In this document: positions 38,063 through 47,719 of the stretch, one piece after another
Position numbering within the stretch: position 1 is the stretch's first letter
Layout of the letters: each line of letters opens with the position of its first letter
NCBI RefSeq assembly: GCF_022012435.1
Contig: NZ_JAKLUA010000006.1
Span: 372,001 to 436,000, forward strand
Length of the DNA: 64,000 nt
Origin: Bradyrhizobium zhengyangense
GTDB lineage: Bacteria; Pseudomonadota; Alphaproteobacteria; Rhizobiales; Xanthobacteraceae
Reading direction: 5' to 3'
Program-made: the position numbers and the translations under genes
Notes under the pieces: model-generated
Database searches by the model: none
Told to the model about the DNA's origin: nothing
What the model saw: only the letters and a program-made list of their open reading frames with translations

Positions 38063-38962
38063 ATGCGACTGTTCGAACGCCTTGCACGCTTGCCTCTGCT
38101 GGTTCTGCTGACTGCATCGCCTGTGTGCGCGCAGGTCACGTTCGGGGCATTCGGACCGGAAGGCGAGCCGTTTCGCCGACAAGAGTGGCGCGTGCCGTCG
38201 CCGGATACCGATATTGCTGCGCGCGCGCTCTTGTTTCGCCCCTCGGGCGCCGGTCCGTTCCGGCTTGCGGTGATCGCACATGCCTCGACGCAAAACGTGC
38301 TACGTCGCGCACAAATGCCGCAGCCGGAATATCGCGCACTCGCAGCCTTTCTCGTCGCGCGTGGCTTTGCCGTGCTGGTGCCGGAGCGGCTCGGCCATGG
38401 CTCGACCGGTGGTCGCTATGTCGAAGACCAGGGCGGCTGCGACGAAGCGGATTACGCGCGCGCCGGTCGTGCCACTGCAGAGGAAATTTCGCTCGCGCTG
38501 GACTATCTGCAGAAGCAGGATTTCATTCGCAGGGATGCCGCGGTCGTGATCGGGCATTCCGCGGGCGGCTGGGGTGCGCTGGCGCTTGCGAATGCCGATC
38601 CGAAAGCGATTGCCGCGATTGTCGCTTTTGCACCGGGGCGCGGCGGTCACGCCAATGACGAATCGAACAAGGTCTGCGCACCGCACACGCTTGTCGCCGC
38701 TGCCGCTGAGTTCGGTAAGGCCGCGCGCGTTCCGGTCACATGGATCGTCGCCGCGAACGATAGTTATTTCACCCCGACGTTCTCTCGTCAGTTGACGGAT
38801 GCATTTCACGGCGCTGGCGGCAGAGTCGAGTTTCGCGCGTTGCCCGCCGTGGGCAGCGAGGGCCACTGGATGATCGAGACCGAGGCCGGCGTCCAGGCCG
38901 CAAGCAGTGAGCTCGCGCGTGCGCTGAACCTGCCAAAGCCGGTGGCGACCAAGAAGCCATGA
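38063..38962 (+). CDS. Exported alpha/beta hydrolase (first gene of a four-gene operon)
   Basis: 299-aa protein with an N-terminal signal peptide (RLFERLARLPLLVLLTASPV, ending VCA). The dienelactone-hydrolase-like domain has the nucleophile Ser in VVIGHSAGGWGALAL, an acidic residue after WIVAANDSYF and the His in GSEGHWMIE. The pre-strand VLVPERLGHGSTGGRY is conserved in that subfamily. Substrate unknown. ATG 38063 is chosen over 38027 because it begins the signal peptide. The stop overlaps the next ATG by 4 bases, so it is translated together with the DUF2269, SDR-DoxX and DCC genes. Confidence 0.83.
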   Translation: MRLFERLARLPLLVLLTASPVCAQVTFGAFGPEGEPFRRQEWRVPSPDTDIAARALLFRPSGAGPFRLAVIAHASTQNVLRRAQMPQPEYRALAAFLVARGFAVLVPERLGHGSTGGRYVEDQGGCDEADYARAGRATAEEISLALDYLQKQDFIRRDAAVVIGHSAGGWGALALANADPKAIAAIVAFAPGRGGHANDESNKVCAPHTLVAAAAEFGKAARVPVTWIVAANDSYFTPTFSRQLTDAFHGAGGRVEFRALPAVGSEGHWMIETEAGVQAASSELARALNLPKPVATKKP

Positions 38963-39426
38963 CATTGTATTTCCTGATCAAGTATCTGCACGTGCTTGGC
39001 GCCATCACTATCCTCGGCACCGGAACCGGCATCGCCTTCTTCATGCTGATGGCGCATCGCACTGACAACGCTGAATTCATCGCGCGCACGGCGTCGGTGG
39101 TGGTGATCGCGGATGCGATCTTCACTCTGTCGGCTGTCATCCTGCAACCGGTCACGGGCGGCCTGCTGATGATGCTCTCGTCCACGTCGATCATGGAGCG
39201 CTGGATCCTCGCCTCGCTCGTGCTCTATGCGATCGCAGGCCTGTTCTGGGTCCCTGTCGTCTTCATGCAGATCGAGATGCGCGATCTCGCGCGCAAGGCG
39301 GCCGAGCAGCACGCCGCGCTCCCGGAACGTTACTTCGTTCTGTTTCGCCGCTGGTTCGCGTTTGGCTTTCCCGGCTTCGGTGCGACGATGGCAATCCTCT
39401 GGCTCATGATCGCAAAGCCGTTCTGA
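38959..39426 (+). CDS. DUF2269 family membrane protein
   Basis: 155-aa integral membrane protein with four hydrophobic segments (starting about residues 2, 45, 80 and 130). The start LYFLIKYLHVLGAITILGTG is typical of DUF2269, with a His in the first helix that could bind a cofactor. Family function is unknown. Overlaps the hydrolase stop and ends 8 bp before the SDR-DoxX start, so it is coupled to both. Confidence 0.85.
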   Translation: MTLYFLIKYLHVLGAITILGTGTGIAFFMLMAHRTDNAEFIARTASVVVIADAIFTLSAVILQPVTGGLLMMLSSTSIMERWILASLVLYAIAGLFWVPVVFMQIEMRDLARKAAEQHAALPERYFVLFRRWFAFGFPGFGATMAILWLMIAKPF

Positions 39427-39434
39427 GGAATCCG

Positions 39435-40754
39435 ATGAACCAGCGAACCATTTTGGTGCTCGGCGCCTCCGGCCTGATCGGCCGCTTCGTGACAGACGAT
39501 CTGCGCACACGAGGCTTTCGCGTGGTCGGTCTCGCGCGAAGCCTGTCGCCGGCGCAGACGATGAGCGCGCTCGATCTTGAGCTGCCGATCATGTCGCTCG
39601 ATGTGGCAGCGCTGACACGTCTGCTGAGCGAGCACGAAGTAGATGTTGTCGTGAACTGCCTCGGCGTGCTCCAGGATGGTCCGGGCAGCGACACCAATGC
39701 CGTGCATCGCGATTTTGTCGCGCGCTTGCTTCAGGCCATTGCCGATAGCGGTCGTGCGATCCGTCTCGTCCACATCTCGATTCCCGGCACCGCTGAAGCC
39801 GATCGCACCGCCTTCGCCACGACCAAGCGCGAGGCCGAGCGGCTGATCGAAGCCTCCGGCATTCCCCACGCCATCCTGCGGCCCGGCTTCGTGGTCGCGC
39901 CGTCAGCCTATGGCGGCAGCGCCATGCTGCGTGCGCTCGCTGCCTTCCCGATCAATCTCCCTGTCAAGGTGATGGCAACGCCGTTCCAGCCGGTTGCGGT
40001 CGAGGATATCGCCGCTACCATCGCCTGGCTCGCGGCGCGCGAGATCGACGATGCCTCGGTGAAGGCGGTGAGCTGGGACCTCATGCAATCCGAGCCTGTT
40101 ACGATGGCCGGCGTCATCAAGCAGTTCCGGCTCGCATTCGGCACGGCCGGATGGCCTGGTATCGCGATGCCGTCCTTCATGCTCGATCTCGGCGCAAGAC
40201 TTGGCGATCTCGCCAACACGCTCGGCTGGATGCCGCCGATGCGCTCCACGGCCATCGCCGAGCTTCGGCGCGGCGTGCGAGGTGATCCCTCCGCATGGAT
40301 CGCCGCGACCGGCATCGCGCCGAAGACGCTAATGGATACGATCGGGCGCCATCCCGCCACCATCCAGGACGTCTGGTTCGCGCGGTTGTTCCTGATCAAG
40401 GCGCTGATCTTTGCGAGCCTGGTGGTGTTCTGGCTCGTCTCCGGCTTCATCGCCTTGTTCGTGTCCTACCGCGCCGCCGCCGGCATTTTGACGGCGCACA
40501 ATTTTCCGCCGGCGCTGGTCGATCCGGTCACCATCGGCACCAGCCTGATGGATATGAGCATCGGTGTGCTAATCGCCTTCCGCCGCACCGCTGCGTTTGG
40601 CCTGGTGGCAGGCATCATCGCCTCGCTCGGCTACATGTTCGGCGCGGCGATCCTGACGCCTGATCTCTGGATCGAGCCGCTCGGCGCGCTGGTCAAGACA
40701 GGGCCGGCGATCGTGCTGATGCTGGTTGCGCTTCTGATACTGGATAACCGCTAA
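39435..40754 (+). CDS. SDR (NmrA/atypical) oxidoreductase fused to DoxX-like membrane domain
   Basis: 439-aa fusion. Residues about 1-300 are a Rossmann atypical SDR: ILVLGASGLIGRFVTDDLRT, VVNCLGVLQDG, HISIPGTAEADRTAFATTKR with a modified active site (no YxxxK). Residues about 305-435 carry four hydrophobic segments of the DoxX-like type, beginning LFLIKALIFASLVVFWLVSG. DoxX-like parts occur with quinone or thiol redox chemistry. The stop overlaps the next ATG by one base, so the DCC gene is coupled. Role within the operon unknown, probably membrane redox or lipid-related modification. Confidence 0.85.
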   Translation: MNQRTILVLGASGLIGRFVTDDLRTRGFRVVGLARSLSPAQTMSALDLELPIMSLDVAALTRLLSEHEVDVVVNCLGVLQDGPGSDTNAVHRDFVARLLQAIADSGRAIRLVHISIPGTAEADRTAFATTKREAERLIEASGIPHAILRPGFVVAPSAYGGSAMLRALAAFPINLPVKVMATPFQPVAVEDIAATIAWLAAREIDDASVKAVSWDLMQSEPVTMAGVIKQFRLAFGTAGWPGIAMPSFMLDLGARLGDLANTLGWMPPMRSTAIAELRRGVRGDPSAWIAATGIAPKTLMDTIGRHPATIQDVWFARLFLIKALIFASLVVFWLVSGFIALFVSYRAAAGILTAHNFPPALVDPVTIGTSLMDMSIGVLIAFRRTAAFGLVAGIIASLGYMFGAAILTPDLWIEPLGALVKTGPAIVLMLVALLILDNR

Positions 40755-41161
40755 TGCCCAAATGGCCTGACGATGATGTGATCCTGTTCGACGGCGTCTG
40801 CATCTTCTGTTCGCGCTGGGTGAGGTTCGTCGCAGAGCGCGACACCGCGAAGCGGTTTCGCTTCACGCCAATCCAGTCGGACTATGGCGCGAAACTTGCG
40901 CGCACGTTCGGCATCGATCCTGACGATCCTGATACAAATGCCGTCGTCCATGGCGGCGAAGCATTTCTCAAGTCAGATGCCGCACTGACGGTGTTGTCGC
41001 ATCTCCCCGGCTGGGGCTGGGTGCGCGTTCTGCTCGCCGTGCCGAAGCCGCTGCGCGATCCGGTTTACAGCTTGGTCGCGAAAAATCGCTATCGCATCTT
41101 TGGGAAGTACGATGCGTGCTTCGTGCCGGATGCCGATTTGCGGGCGCGGGTGATTGAGTGA
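40754..41161 (+). CDS. DCC-family thiol-disulfide oxidoreductase (DUF393)
   Basis: 135-aa protein with the founding motif DGVCIFCSRWV (D-x-x-C-x-x-C), a thioredoxin-like active site at the N-terminus. RFRFTPIQSDYG and FLKSDAALTVLSHLPGWG follow, then the C-terminal YRIFGKYDACFVPD, all normal for the family. No signal peptide. DCC proteins are often encoded with DoxX or similar membrane proteins, and here the SDR-DoxX gene overlaps by one base. Last gene of the operon; a family A palindrome follows the stop. Confidence 0.9.
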   Translation: MPKWPDDDVILFDGVCIFCSRWVRFVAERDTAKRFRFTPIQSDYGAKLARTFGIDPDDPDTNAVVHGGEAFLKSDAALTVLSHLPGWGWVRVLLAVPKPLRDPVYSLVAKNRYRIFGKYDACFVPDADLRARVIE

Positions 41162-41163
41162 CT

Positions 41164-41243
41164 CGTCATTGCGAGCGCAGCGAAGCAATCCAGAATCTTT
41201 CTGCAGCGGCAGTCTGGATTGCTTCGCTGCGCTCGCAATGACG
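41164..41243. repeat. Palindromic intergenic repeat, family A copy 1
   Basis: CGTCATTGCGAGCGCAGCGA plus AGCAATCCAGA is inverted by TCTGGATTGCT plus TCGCTGCGCTCGCAATGACG, giving a stem of about 30 bp with a short loop. Lies between the convergent DCC and amine oxidase genes. Copies at 51363-51443 and 54473-54550. Confidence 0.9.
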
Positions 41244-41253
41244 GAGTGTGCGG

Positions 41254-42498
41254 TTACGGCTCTCCAATTGCCGCAAGCACTTCCTTCGCCGCCCGCTCCC
41301 CACTATCCCGAGCCCCATGCGCCGTCGTGAAGAAATTCGGCGACGTCGCTTCTCCCGCGAAGAACAGCCGCCCATCCACCGGTGCGGCCAGCACGGCGCG
41401 ATCGCCGGCATGCCCCGGCAGCGCGTGCGAATAGGAGCCTCGCGCAAACGAATCGTGCCCCCAGCGCGACTCGTATAACGGCTTCAGCTTGCGGCGGATG
41501 TCGTTGCCGAGGAAGCCTGATATCTCGTCGATGCTGTGTGCGGCGATGGCGCCTTCGCCGGCCTCTTCCAGCGTGCGGGCGAAGCTGCCGCCGAAAAAAC
41601 CTTCGATGCAGGGCTGGCCGAACGGGCGGATGTGATAGGTGCCCATCTCGGTGCGCATGGTGGCGCCGCGCAGATTTCCTTCCCTAGGGAAGGCCTCGGC
41701 GCCGTCGAGCGCGAGCGTCACCTTGTCGTCGACGCCGAGCGGAAGGCCGGCTGCGGCATCGACCTTGGTTGGCAACGCTGGCGAGAAGCGGATCGCCTCA
41801 TCCGCGATCAGATTGGTCGGTACGGTGACGATCACCTTGTCTGCGGTCAGCGTGCCCAGCGATGTCTCGATGAGGACACGCTTGCCGGAATGATCGATCA
41901 GCGTGACGTTGCAGTTCAGCGCCACAGGGCAGGGCGCGCCATAGGCCGCGATCAGCGCACCATAGCCGCGGCGGACGCGCCAGTTGAGCTCGCTGTCCTC
42001 ATAGGCGTCCCAGTCGAGCGTCGACATGTCCTTGAGCTCGCAGCCGTTGATGTAGGTCGAGATCGCGTCGATCATCGGGTTCCAGCGATTGCCGGGCTCG
42101 AGGCTCAGGCTCGCGGGCTCGTCCTTGCCCTTCTGCGCGGCCTGCCACAGCCGGTCATAGAAGGCGTCCATCGCGCGCATGAAATCGTCGCGCTCGGCTT
42201 GCGGAAAGGCATTGCCATAGGCGCGCTCGCGCCAGGGCGGCAGGTCCTTGTTGAGCTCGAAGTTGAGTTGCCGCGCGATCGGCACGAAGGAATTCTTGTC
42301 GGCAGAATGCAGCCAGCCGCACCCGACGTCGAAGGTCACCTCAGGTGAGGCCTGCACCGTCCAGGCGCGGCCGCCGAGCCGGTTGCGCGCCTCCAGCACG
42401 ATCACCGAGAGGCCAGAGTCTCCCAGCGCATGCGCCGCGCCGAGGCCGGCGGCACCGGCCCCGATGATCGCGACGTCGACGGAGGAGGGGAGGGACAT
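41254..42498 (-). CDS. FAD-dependent amine oxidase-like oxidoreductase
   Basis: 414-aa flavoprotein of the monoamine oxidase fold. The dinucleotide motif DVAIIGAGAAGLGAAHAL is at residue 8 and VLEARNRLGGRAWTVQ follows. The C-terminal motif FFAGEATSPNFFTTAHGARD contacts the FAD. It likely oxidises a C-N bond of an amine or amino acid using oxygen; substrate unknown. The frame extends to 42558 (a GC-poor, non-family stretch), so ATG 42498, with AGGGGAGGGAC-like purines on the coding side, is preferred. No signal peptide or membrane helix. Confidence 0.88.
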   Translation of the reverse strand: MSLPSSVDVAIIGAGAAGLGAAHALGDSGLSVIVLEARNRLGGRAWTVQASPEVTFDVGCGWLHSADKNSFVPIARQLNFELNKDLPPWRERAYGNAFPQAERDDFMRAMDAFYDRLWQAAQKGKDEPASLSLEPGNRWNPMIDAISTYINGCELKDMSTLDWDAYEDSELNWRVRRGYGALIAAYGAPCPVALNCNVTLIDHSGKRVLIETSLGTLTADKVIVTVPTNLIADEAIRFSPALPTKVDAAAGLPLGVDDKVTLALDGAEAFPREGNLRGATMRTEMGTYHIRPFGQPCIEGFFGGSFARTLEEAGEGAIAAHSIDEISGFLGNDIRRKLKPLYESRWGHDSFARGSYSHALPGHAGDRAVLAAPVDGRLFFAGEATSPNFFTTAHGARDSGERAAKEVLAAIGEP

Positions 42499-42597
42499 GA
42501 GCGCGAATAGTGAGTGGCGAATGGCGTGTAGGGTACAGTAAACCGTCGTCAGGGCCAAAGGCCCCTATTCGCTACTCGCCATTCCCTATTCGCCGGC

Positions 42598-44424
<1,827 letters not shown>

Positions 44425-44715
44425 GAGTGAGCTTCTTTGCGGTCGGACAATGGGTTAAGCGCGATCTCGCCGGTCAAGCCGGGACCTGTTCACGGACAAC
44501 GCTGGAAACGTGGAAAACGGGGCCTGCTACGCCCAAAAAGGAAACCCGGCCATATCGACCGGGTAGCCTATGCGTTTGCGCCGCAATATAGGCAAAAAAC
44601 GCCAAAAAACAATGCGTTCTTTCAGGGTTGGTTGATTGAATTTTGCCCGGGAATCCCCGGGGCTTAGGGGTATCCCGGGCCAAACCGGCCCTTGTCCGCG
44701 AGCCGGCCGTCCCGA
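44425..44715. other. 291-bp intergenic region with stem-loops
   Basis: Between typA and the Crp/Fnr gene, both on minus. It should hold the typA promoter and the 3' end of the Crp/Fnr transcript. Stem-loops visible are GCTAC...GTAGC around ACCCGG/CCGGGT (about 44527-44568) and GCCCGGGAATCCCC / GGGGTATCCCGGGC (44645-44680); neither has a proper T run on the minus strand. No gene. Confidence 0.5.
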
Positions 44716-45486
44716 TCAGCTTGCGCGGCTCTCCGGCTCCTCGGTCGGATAGACGCCGCGCAGCACCTCCTCGAAGTGCAGCTTCACGGCATCGTTGCAG
44801 AGGCAGGCGCGCAGGCGCAGGCCATCATGATTGCGGACCAGGATCGCGCCGCGCCGCGTGTCGAGCACGCCTTCGGCCTTGAACGATTGCAGCACGCGGC
44901 TGGCATAGCTTCGGCCGACGCCGAGCAATGTGGCGAGCTGCTCATGTGTCAACGGCACGCTGTGCTCGTCGCCGGTTCGCTCCATCGCCGCCACGATCCA
45001 TTTCGCCGTGCGCTGCTCGATCGAGTGGATCGCGTTGCAGGCGGTCGACTGGAAGATCTGTGCCAGCATGCAGTCGGCGTAGCGGGCAAAGATGTTGCGC
45101 AGCGACGGCGAGCGCGCCTTGGCCGCCTCGATCTTGCCGACGTGAACACGTGCGAATGGTCCGCCGAATTTCACGCAGATGCGGGTATAGGCCGGCAGAA
45201 ATCCTTCGCTGACGATGCCGCCGACGGCGCCTTCGCGGCCGACCAAAATGGTCTCGACGTCGCGGCCGTCCTCGTTCGGAACGAGGAACGTCGCGAGCGA
45301 TGGTCCGCACGGAAAGTGCACGACCTGGACATCGTCGCCCGGGCTGTAGAGCAGATGGTTCGGGCCGACCTCGTCAACGGTGACATGTGGTGCGAGCAGC
45401 GCATAGTCCGCCGCATTCAAGCGCCGCAGCAGATTGTTGGCTGGGCGGCTGTCGATCTCGCTCGTCTTGCTGATGCGTGCATCCAT
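44716..45486 (-). CDS. Crp/Fnr family transcriptional regulator
   Basis: 256-aa regulator with an N-terminal cyclic-nucleotide-binding-like beta roll (about 25-140; FPCGPSLATFLVPNEDGRDVETILVGREGAVGG) shown here in pieces as LATFLVPNEDG and VGREGAVGG, and a C-terminal winged helix with the recognition helix LATLLGVGRSYASRVLQSF. There is no Fnr-type Cys cluster, and the cAMP-contact Arg-Thr pattern is not clear, so the signal is unknown. Frame opens at GTG 45513; ATG 45486 is preferred. It is divergent from the receiver gene. Confidence 0.88.
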   Translation of the reverse strand: MDARISKTSEIDSRPANNLLRRLNAADYALLAPHVTVDEVGPNHLLYSPGDDVQVVHFPCGPSLATFLVPNEDGRDVETILVGREGAVGGIVSEGFLPAYTRICVKFGGPFARVHVGKIEAAKARSPSLRNIFARYADCMLAQIFQSTACNAIHSIEQRTAKWIVAAMERTGDEHSVPLTHEQLATLLGVGRSYASRVLQSFKAEGVLDTRRGAILVRNHDGLRLRACLCNDAVKLHFEEVLRGVYPTEEPESRAS

Positions 45487-45649
45487 CGTGAAATCCCCCG
45501 TCCTCCTCTCCACACTAGCGATCTCCGTCCACGGCCTGTGTGCACATGTGGACAGACGTCAAAACTGTTCTGTGGTGAGTTTCGTTCCGGGAACCCTCCG
45601 ATGCGCTGGGCGCAGGCGTCGGCCAGAGGCTGTCCAGATCGGTAGAAAA

Positions 45650-46057
45650 ATGCAGCCCTCGATAGCCAGGATCATGATACCTGTTACCCCGGCCGGCGCG
45701 GCCGACACCCCCGCTGATGTGCTGATCGTCGAGGACGATCCGATCATCGCGATCGATTTCGAGGATCGCCTGCTCGGATTCGGCGTGACAAGCGTGCGCA
45801 CCGTGGGCTCGGTCGCGCAGGCGCTCGATGCAATCGCAAGGCGCGCGCCCGATTTCGCACTGCTTGATGTCGAGCTGATCCGCGAGAAGAGCTTTGCGAT
45901 CGCCGAGCGGCTCGCCGCGCTGGACATTCCATTCGTCTTCGTCACCGGCTACGGCGCCGAGACAAGCATTCCCGCGCAGTTCGCTGCGCGTCCGCGACTG
46001 CAAAAGCCGTGCTCCAGCGATGCGCTGGAGGCGGCGTTACAGGCCCGCGGCAGCTAA
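45650..46057 (+). CDS. Stand-alone response-regulator receiver domain protein
   Basis: 135-aa single-domain CheY-like protein with a short N-terminal tail. The acidic pair is in VLIVEDDPIIAIDF, the phospho-accepting Asp in FALLDVELI, the switch Thr in FVFVTGYGAE and the Lys in RLQKPCSSDAL, so it should be phosphorylated normally. No output domain and no kinase beside it. Start is 45650 or 45674; the latter has AGGATC before it. Divergent from the Crp/Fnr gene, and its stop is only 7 bp from that of the phosphatase gene. Confidence 0.82.
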   Translation: MQPSIARIMIPVTPAGAADTPADVLIVEDDPIIAIDFEDRLLGFGVTSVRTVGSVAQALDAIARRAPDFALLDVELIREKSFAIAERLAALDIPFVFVTGYGAETSIPAQFAARPRLQKPCSSDALEAALQARGS

Positions 46058-46064
46058 ATCAGCT

Positions 46065-47612
46065 TCAGGCGAGCTTCGGATCGAGCGTGGTCGACCACAG
46101 CGCGACGTCGGCGCGGTCGCGCAACGTGACTGTCATCTGGCCGGAGGCGCCGTCGATCTTGACGTGACCGAAGAACTGCATGCCGGCGGATGGCGGCAGG
46201 TTCTGCCTGTCGAGACCGGGCGCCTTGACGAAGCGCACCTCGGGTCCAAACGTGTTGTCCATCTCGCCAGGCCCGAACGTTCCCGCATGTAGCGGACCCG
46301 ACACGAATTCCCAGAACGGCTCGAACTCCTGGAACTGCGCCTTGTCCGGATTGTAATAGTGCGCGGCGGCGTAATGCACGTCGGCGGTCAGCCAGACCGT
46401 ATTTTTGATCGGCGCCATCTTGATGAAGCGCAGGATGTCGGCGATCTCGAACTCTCTCCCGCGCACCGGGCCGTCGCCCTGCGCGAAAGCTTCCGACCCC
46501 TTCTTGTTCGCCGCATCGTCGTAAACGAGGATGCTGAGCGGCATGTCGGAGGCGATCACCTTCCATGTCGCGCGCGAGTTGAGCAGGCCGCGCTTCAGCC
46601 AAGCCATTTGCTCCGGCCCGAGGAAATAGCTGGCCGGACCGTACTCGGTCTCGAGATTGGCGCCGTTCGGGCCGCGATAGCTGCGCTCGTCGAGCACGAA
46701 CACGTCGAGATGCGGACCGTAGGAGATCTTGCGATAGACCCGGCCCGGCTCAACGATGCTCTCGCGCATCGGATACATTTCGTGGAAGGCGCGGCCGGCG
46801 CGCGCGGCGAGCAGCGAGATGTCACGCACCTTGTAAGTCGACGGCAAGTCCTTCGACAGCGACCAGTTGTTGGTCACTTCGTGATCGTCCCACTGCACGA
46901 AGATCGGGACTGCGGCATTGAAGGCGCGGACATTGTCGTCGGTGAAATTGTATTTGTGCGCGGCACGGAACTCGTCCAGCGTCTCCGCGACCTTGGCCTT
47001 CTCGGGGATGGTGACGTTCTTCCAGGTCTTGCCGTCGGCAAGCTTGACCTCGGAGGGGATCACGCCGTCGGCATAGATCGTATCGCCGGAATGCAGGAAG
47101 AAGTCCGGGCGGTGCTTGTGCATCGCCGAGAAGGTGAGCATGCCGCCGTCATCGGGATTGATGCCCCAGCCCTGGCCGGCAACGTCGCCACCCCAGACGA
47201 AGCTGACGTCGCGGCGGTCGGCCGGCGCGGTGCGGAAGCGGCCGACCACCGGCTCGCCCTCGATCGCAGTGTGGGAGAGGTCGCGGAAACGGACGCGGTA
47301 GAAGATGTCCTGTCCGCCGGGTAGATTGTCCACCAGCATCTTCGCGGTGAAGTCGCTCTCGGGCAGCGCCGCGATCGGCGGCAGCGCGCGGGCGTCCTTG
47401 AAGGTATCAGTCGTCGCCACCTCGACCAGCATCTGCGAGGGCCGATCGGACCGTGCCCAGATCACGCCGCCGTCGAGGGTGACGTCGCCGGACTGCACGC
47501 CATGGGTGACCGCGGGCCGGTCGGCCGCGCGCGACAGATGCGGCATCGCGATCGCGCCAAGCGCACCGGCGCTGGTGGTGAGAAATTTGCGACGGGAGAA
47601 TTTGATCTTCAT
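46065..47612 (-). CDS. Tat-exported PhoD-like alkaline phosphatase
   Basis: 515-aa periplasmic phosphodiesterase/phosphomonoesterase. The N-terminus SRRKFLTTSAGALGAIAM is a twin-arginine signal. The metallophosphatase core has VWGGDVAGQGWG, LHSGDTIYADG, VQWDDHEVTNNW and VWLTADVHYAAAHYYN, the Asp/Asn/His ligands for calcium and iron in studied PhoD proteins. An N-terminal fibronectin-like module (about 35-130) precedes it. No pho-box was looked for successfully upstream. It is 107 bp downstream of the TAXI gene on the same strand. Confidence 0.93.
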   Translation of the reverse strand: MKIKFSRRKFLTTSAGALGAIAMPHLSRAADRPAVTHGVQSGDVTLDGGVIWARSDRPSQMLVEVATTDTFKDARALPPIAALPESDFTAKMLVDNLPGGQDIFYRVRFRDLSHTAIEGEPVVGRFRTAPADRRDVSFVWGGDVAGQGWGINPDDGGMLTFSAMHKHRPDFFLHSGDTIYADGVIPSEVKLADGKTWKNVTIPEKAKVAETLDEFRAAHKYNFTDDNVRAFNAAVPIFVQWDDHEVTNNWSLSKDLPSTYKVRDISLLAARAGRAFHEMYPMRESIVEPGRVYRKISYGPHLDVFVLDERSYRGPNGANLETEYGPASYFLGPEQMAWLKRGLLNSRATWKVIASDMPLSILVYDDAANKKGSEAFAQGDGPVRGREFEIADILRFIKMAPIKNTVWLTADVHYAAAHYYNPDKAQFQEFEPFWEFVSGPLHAGTFGPGEMDNTFGPEVRFVKAPGLDRQNLPPSAGMQFFGHVKIDGASGQMTVTLRDRADVALWSTTLDPKLA

Positions 47613-47719
47613 GGCGATGCTCTCGATATCGCGCGGCGCCCGCCGAGGCGGCGGTCACGTGGATGAAGTCAGAGGCTATATTGAGACAATGTGACGCGAC
47701 AATTACGCGCGCAAGCCGC

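Noticed and set aside
37860..38111. 83-codon frame upstream of the four-gene operon
   Set aside because: No ribosome binding site and unlike coding sequence; overlaps the start of the hydrolase gene.
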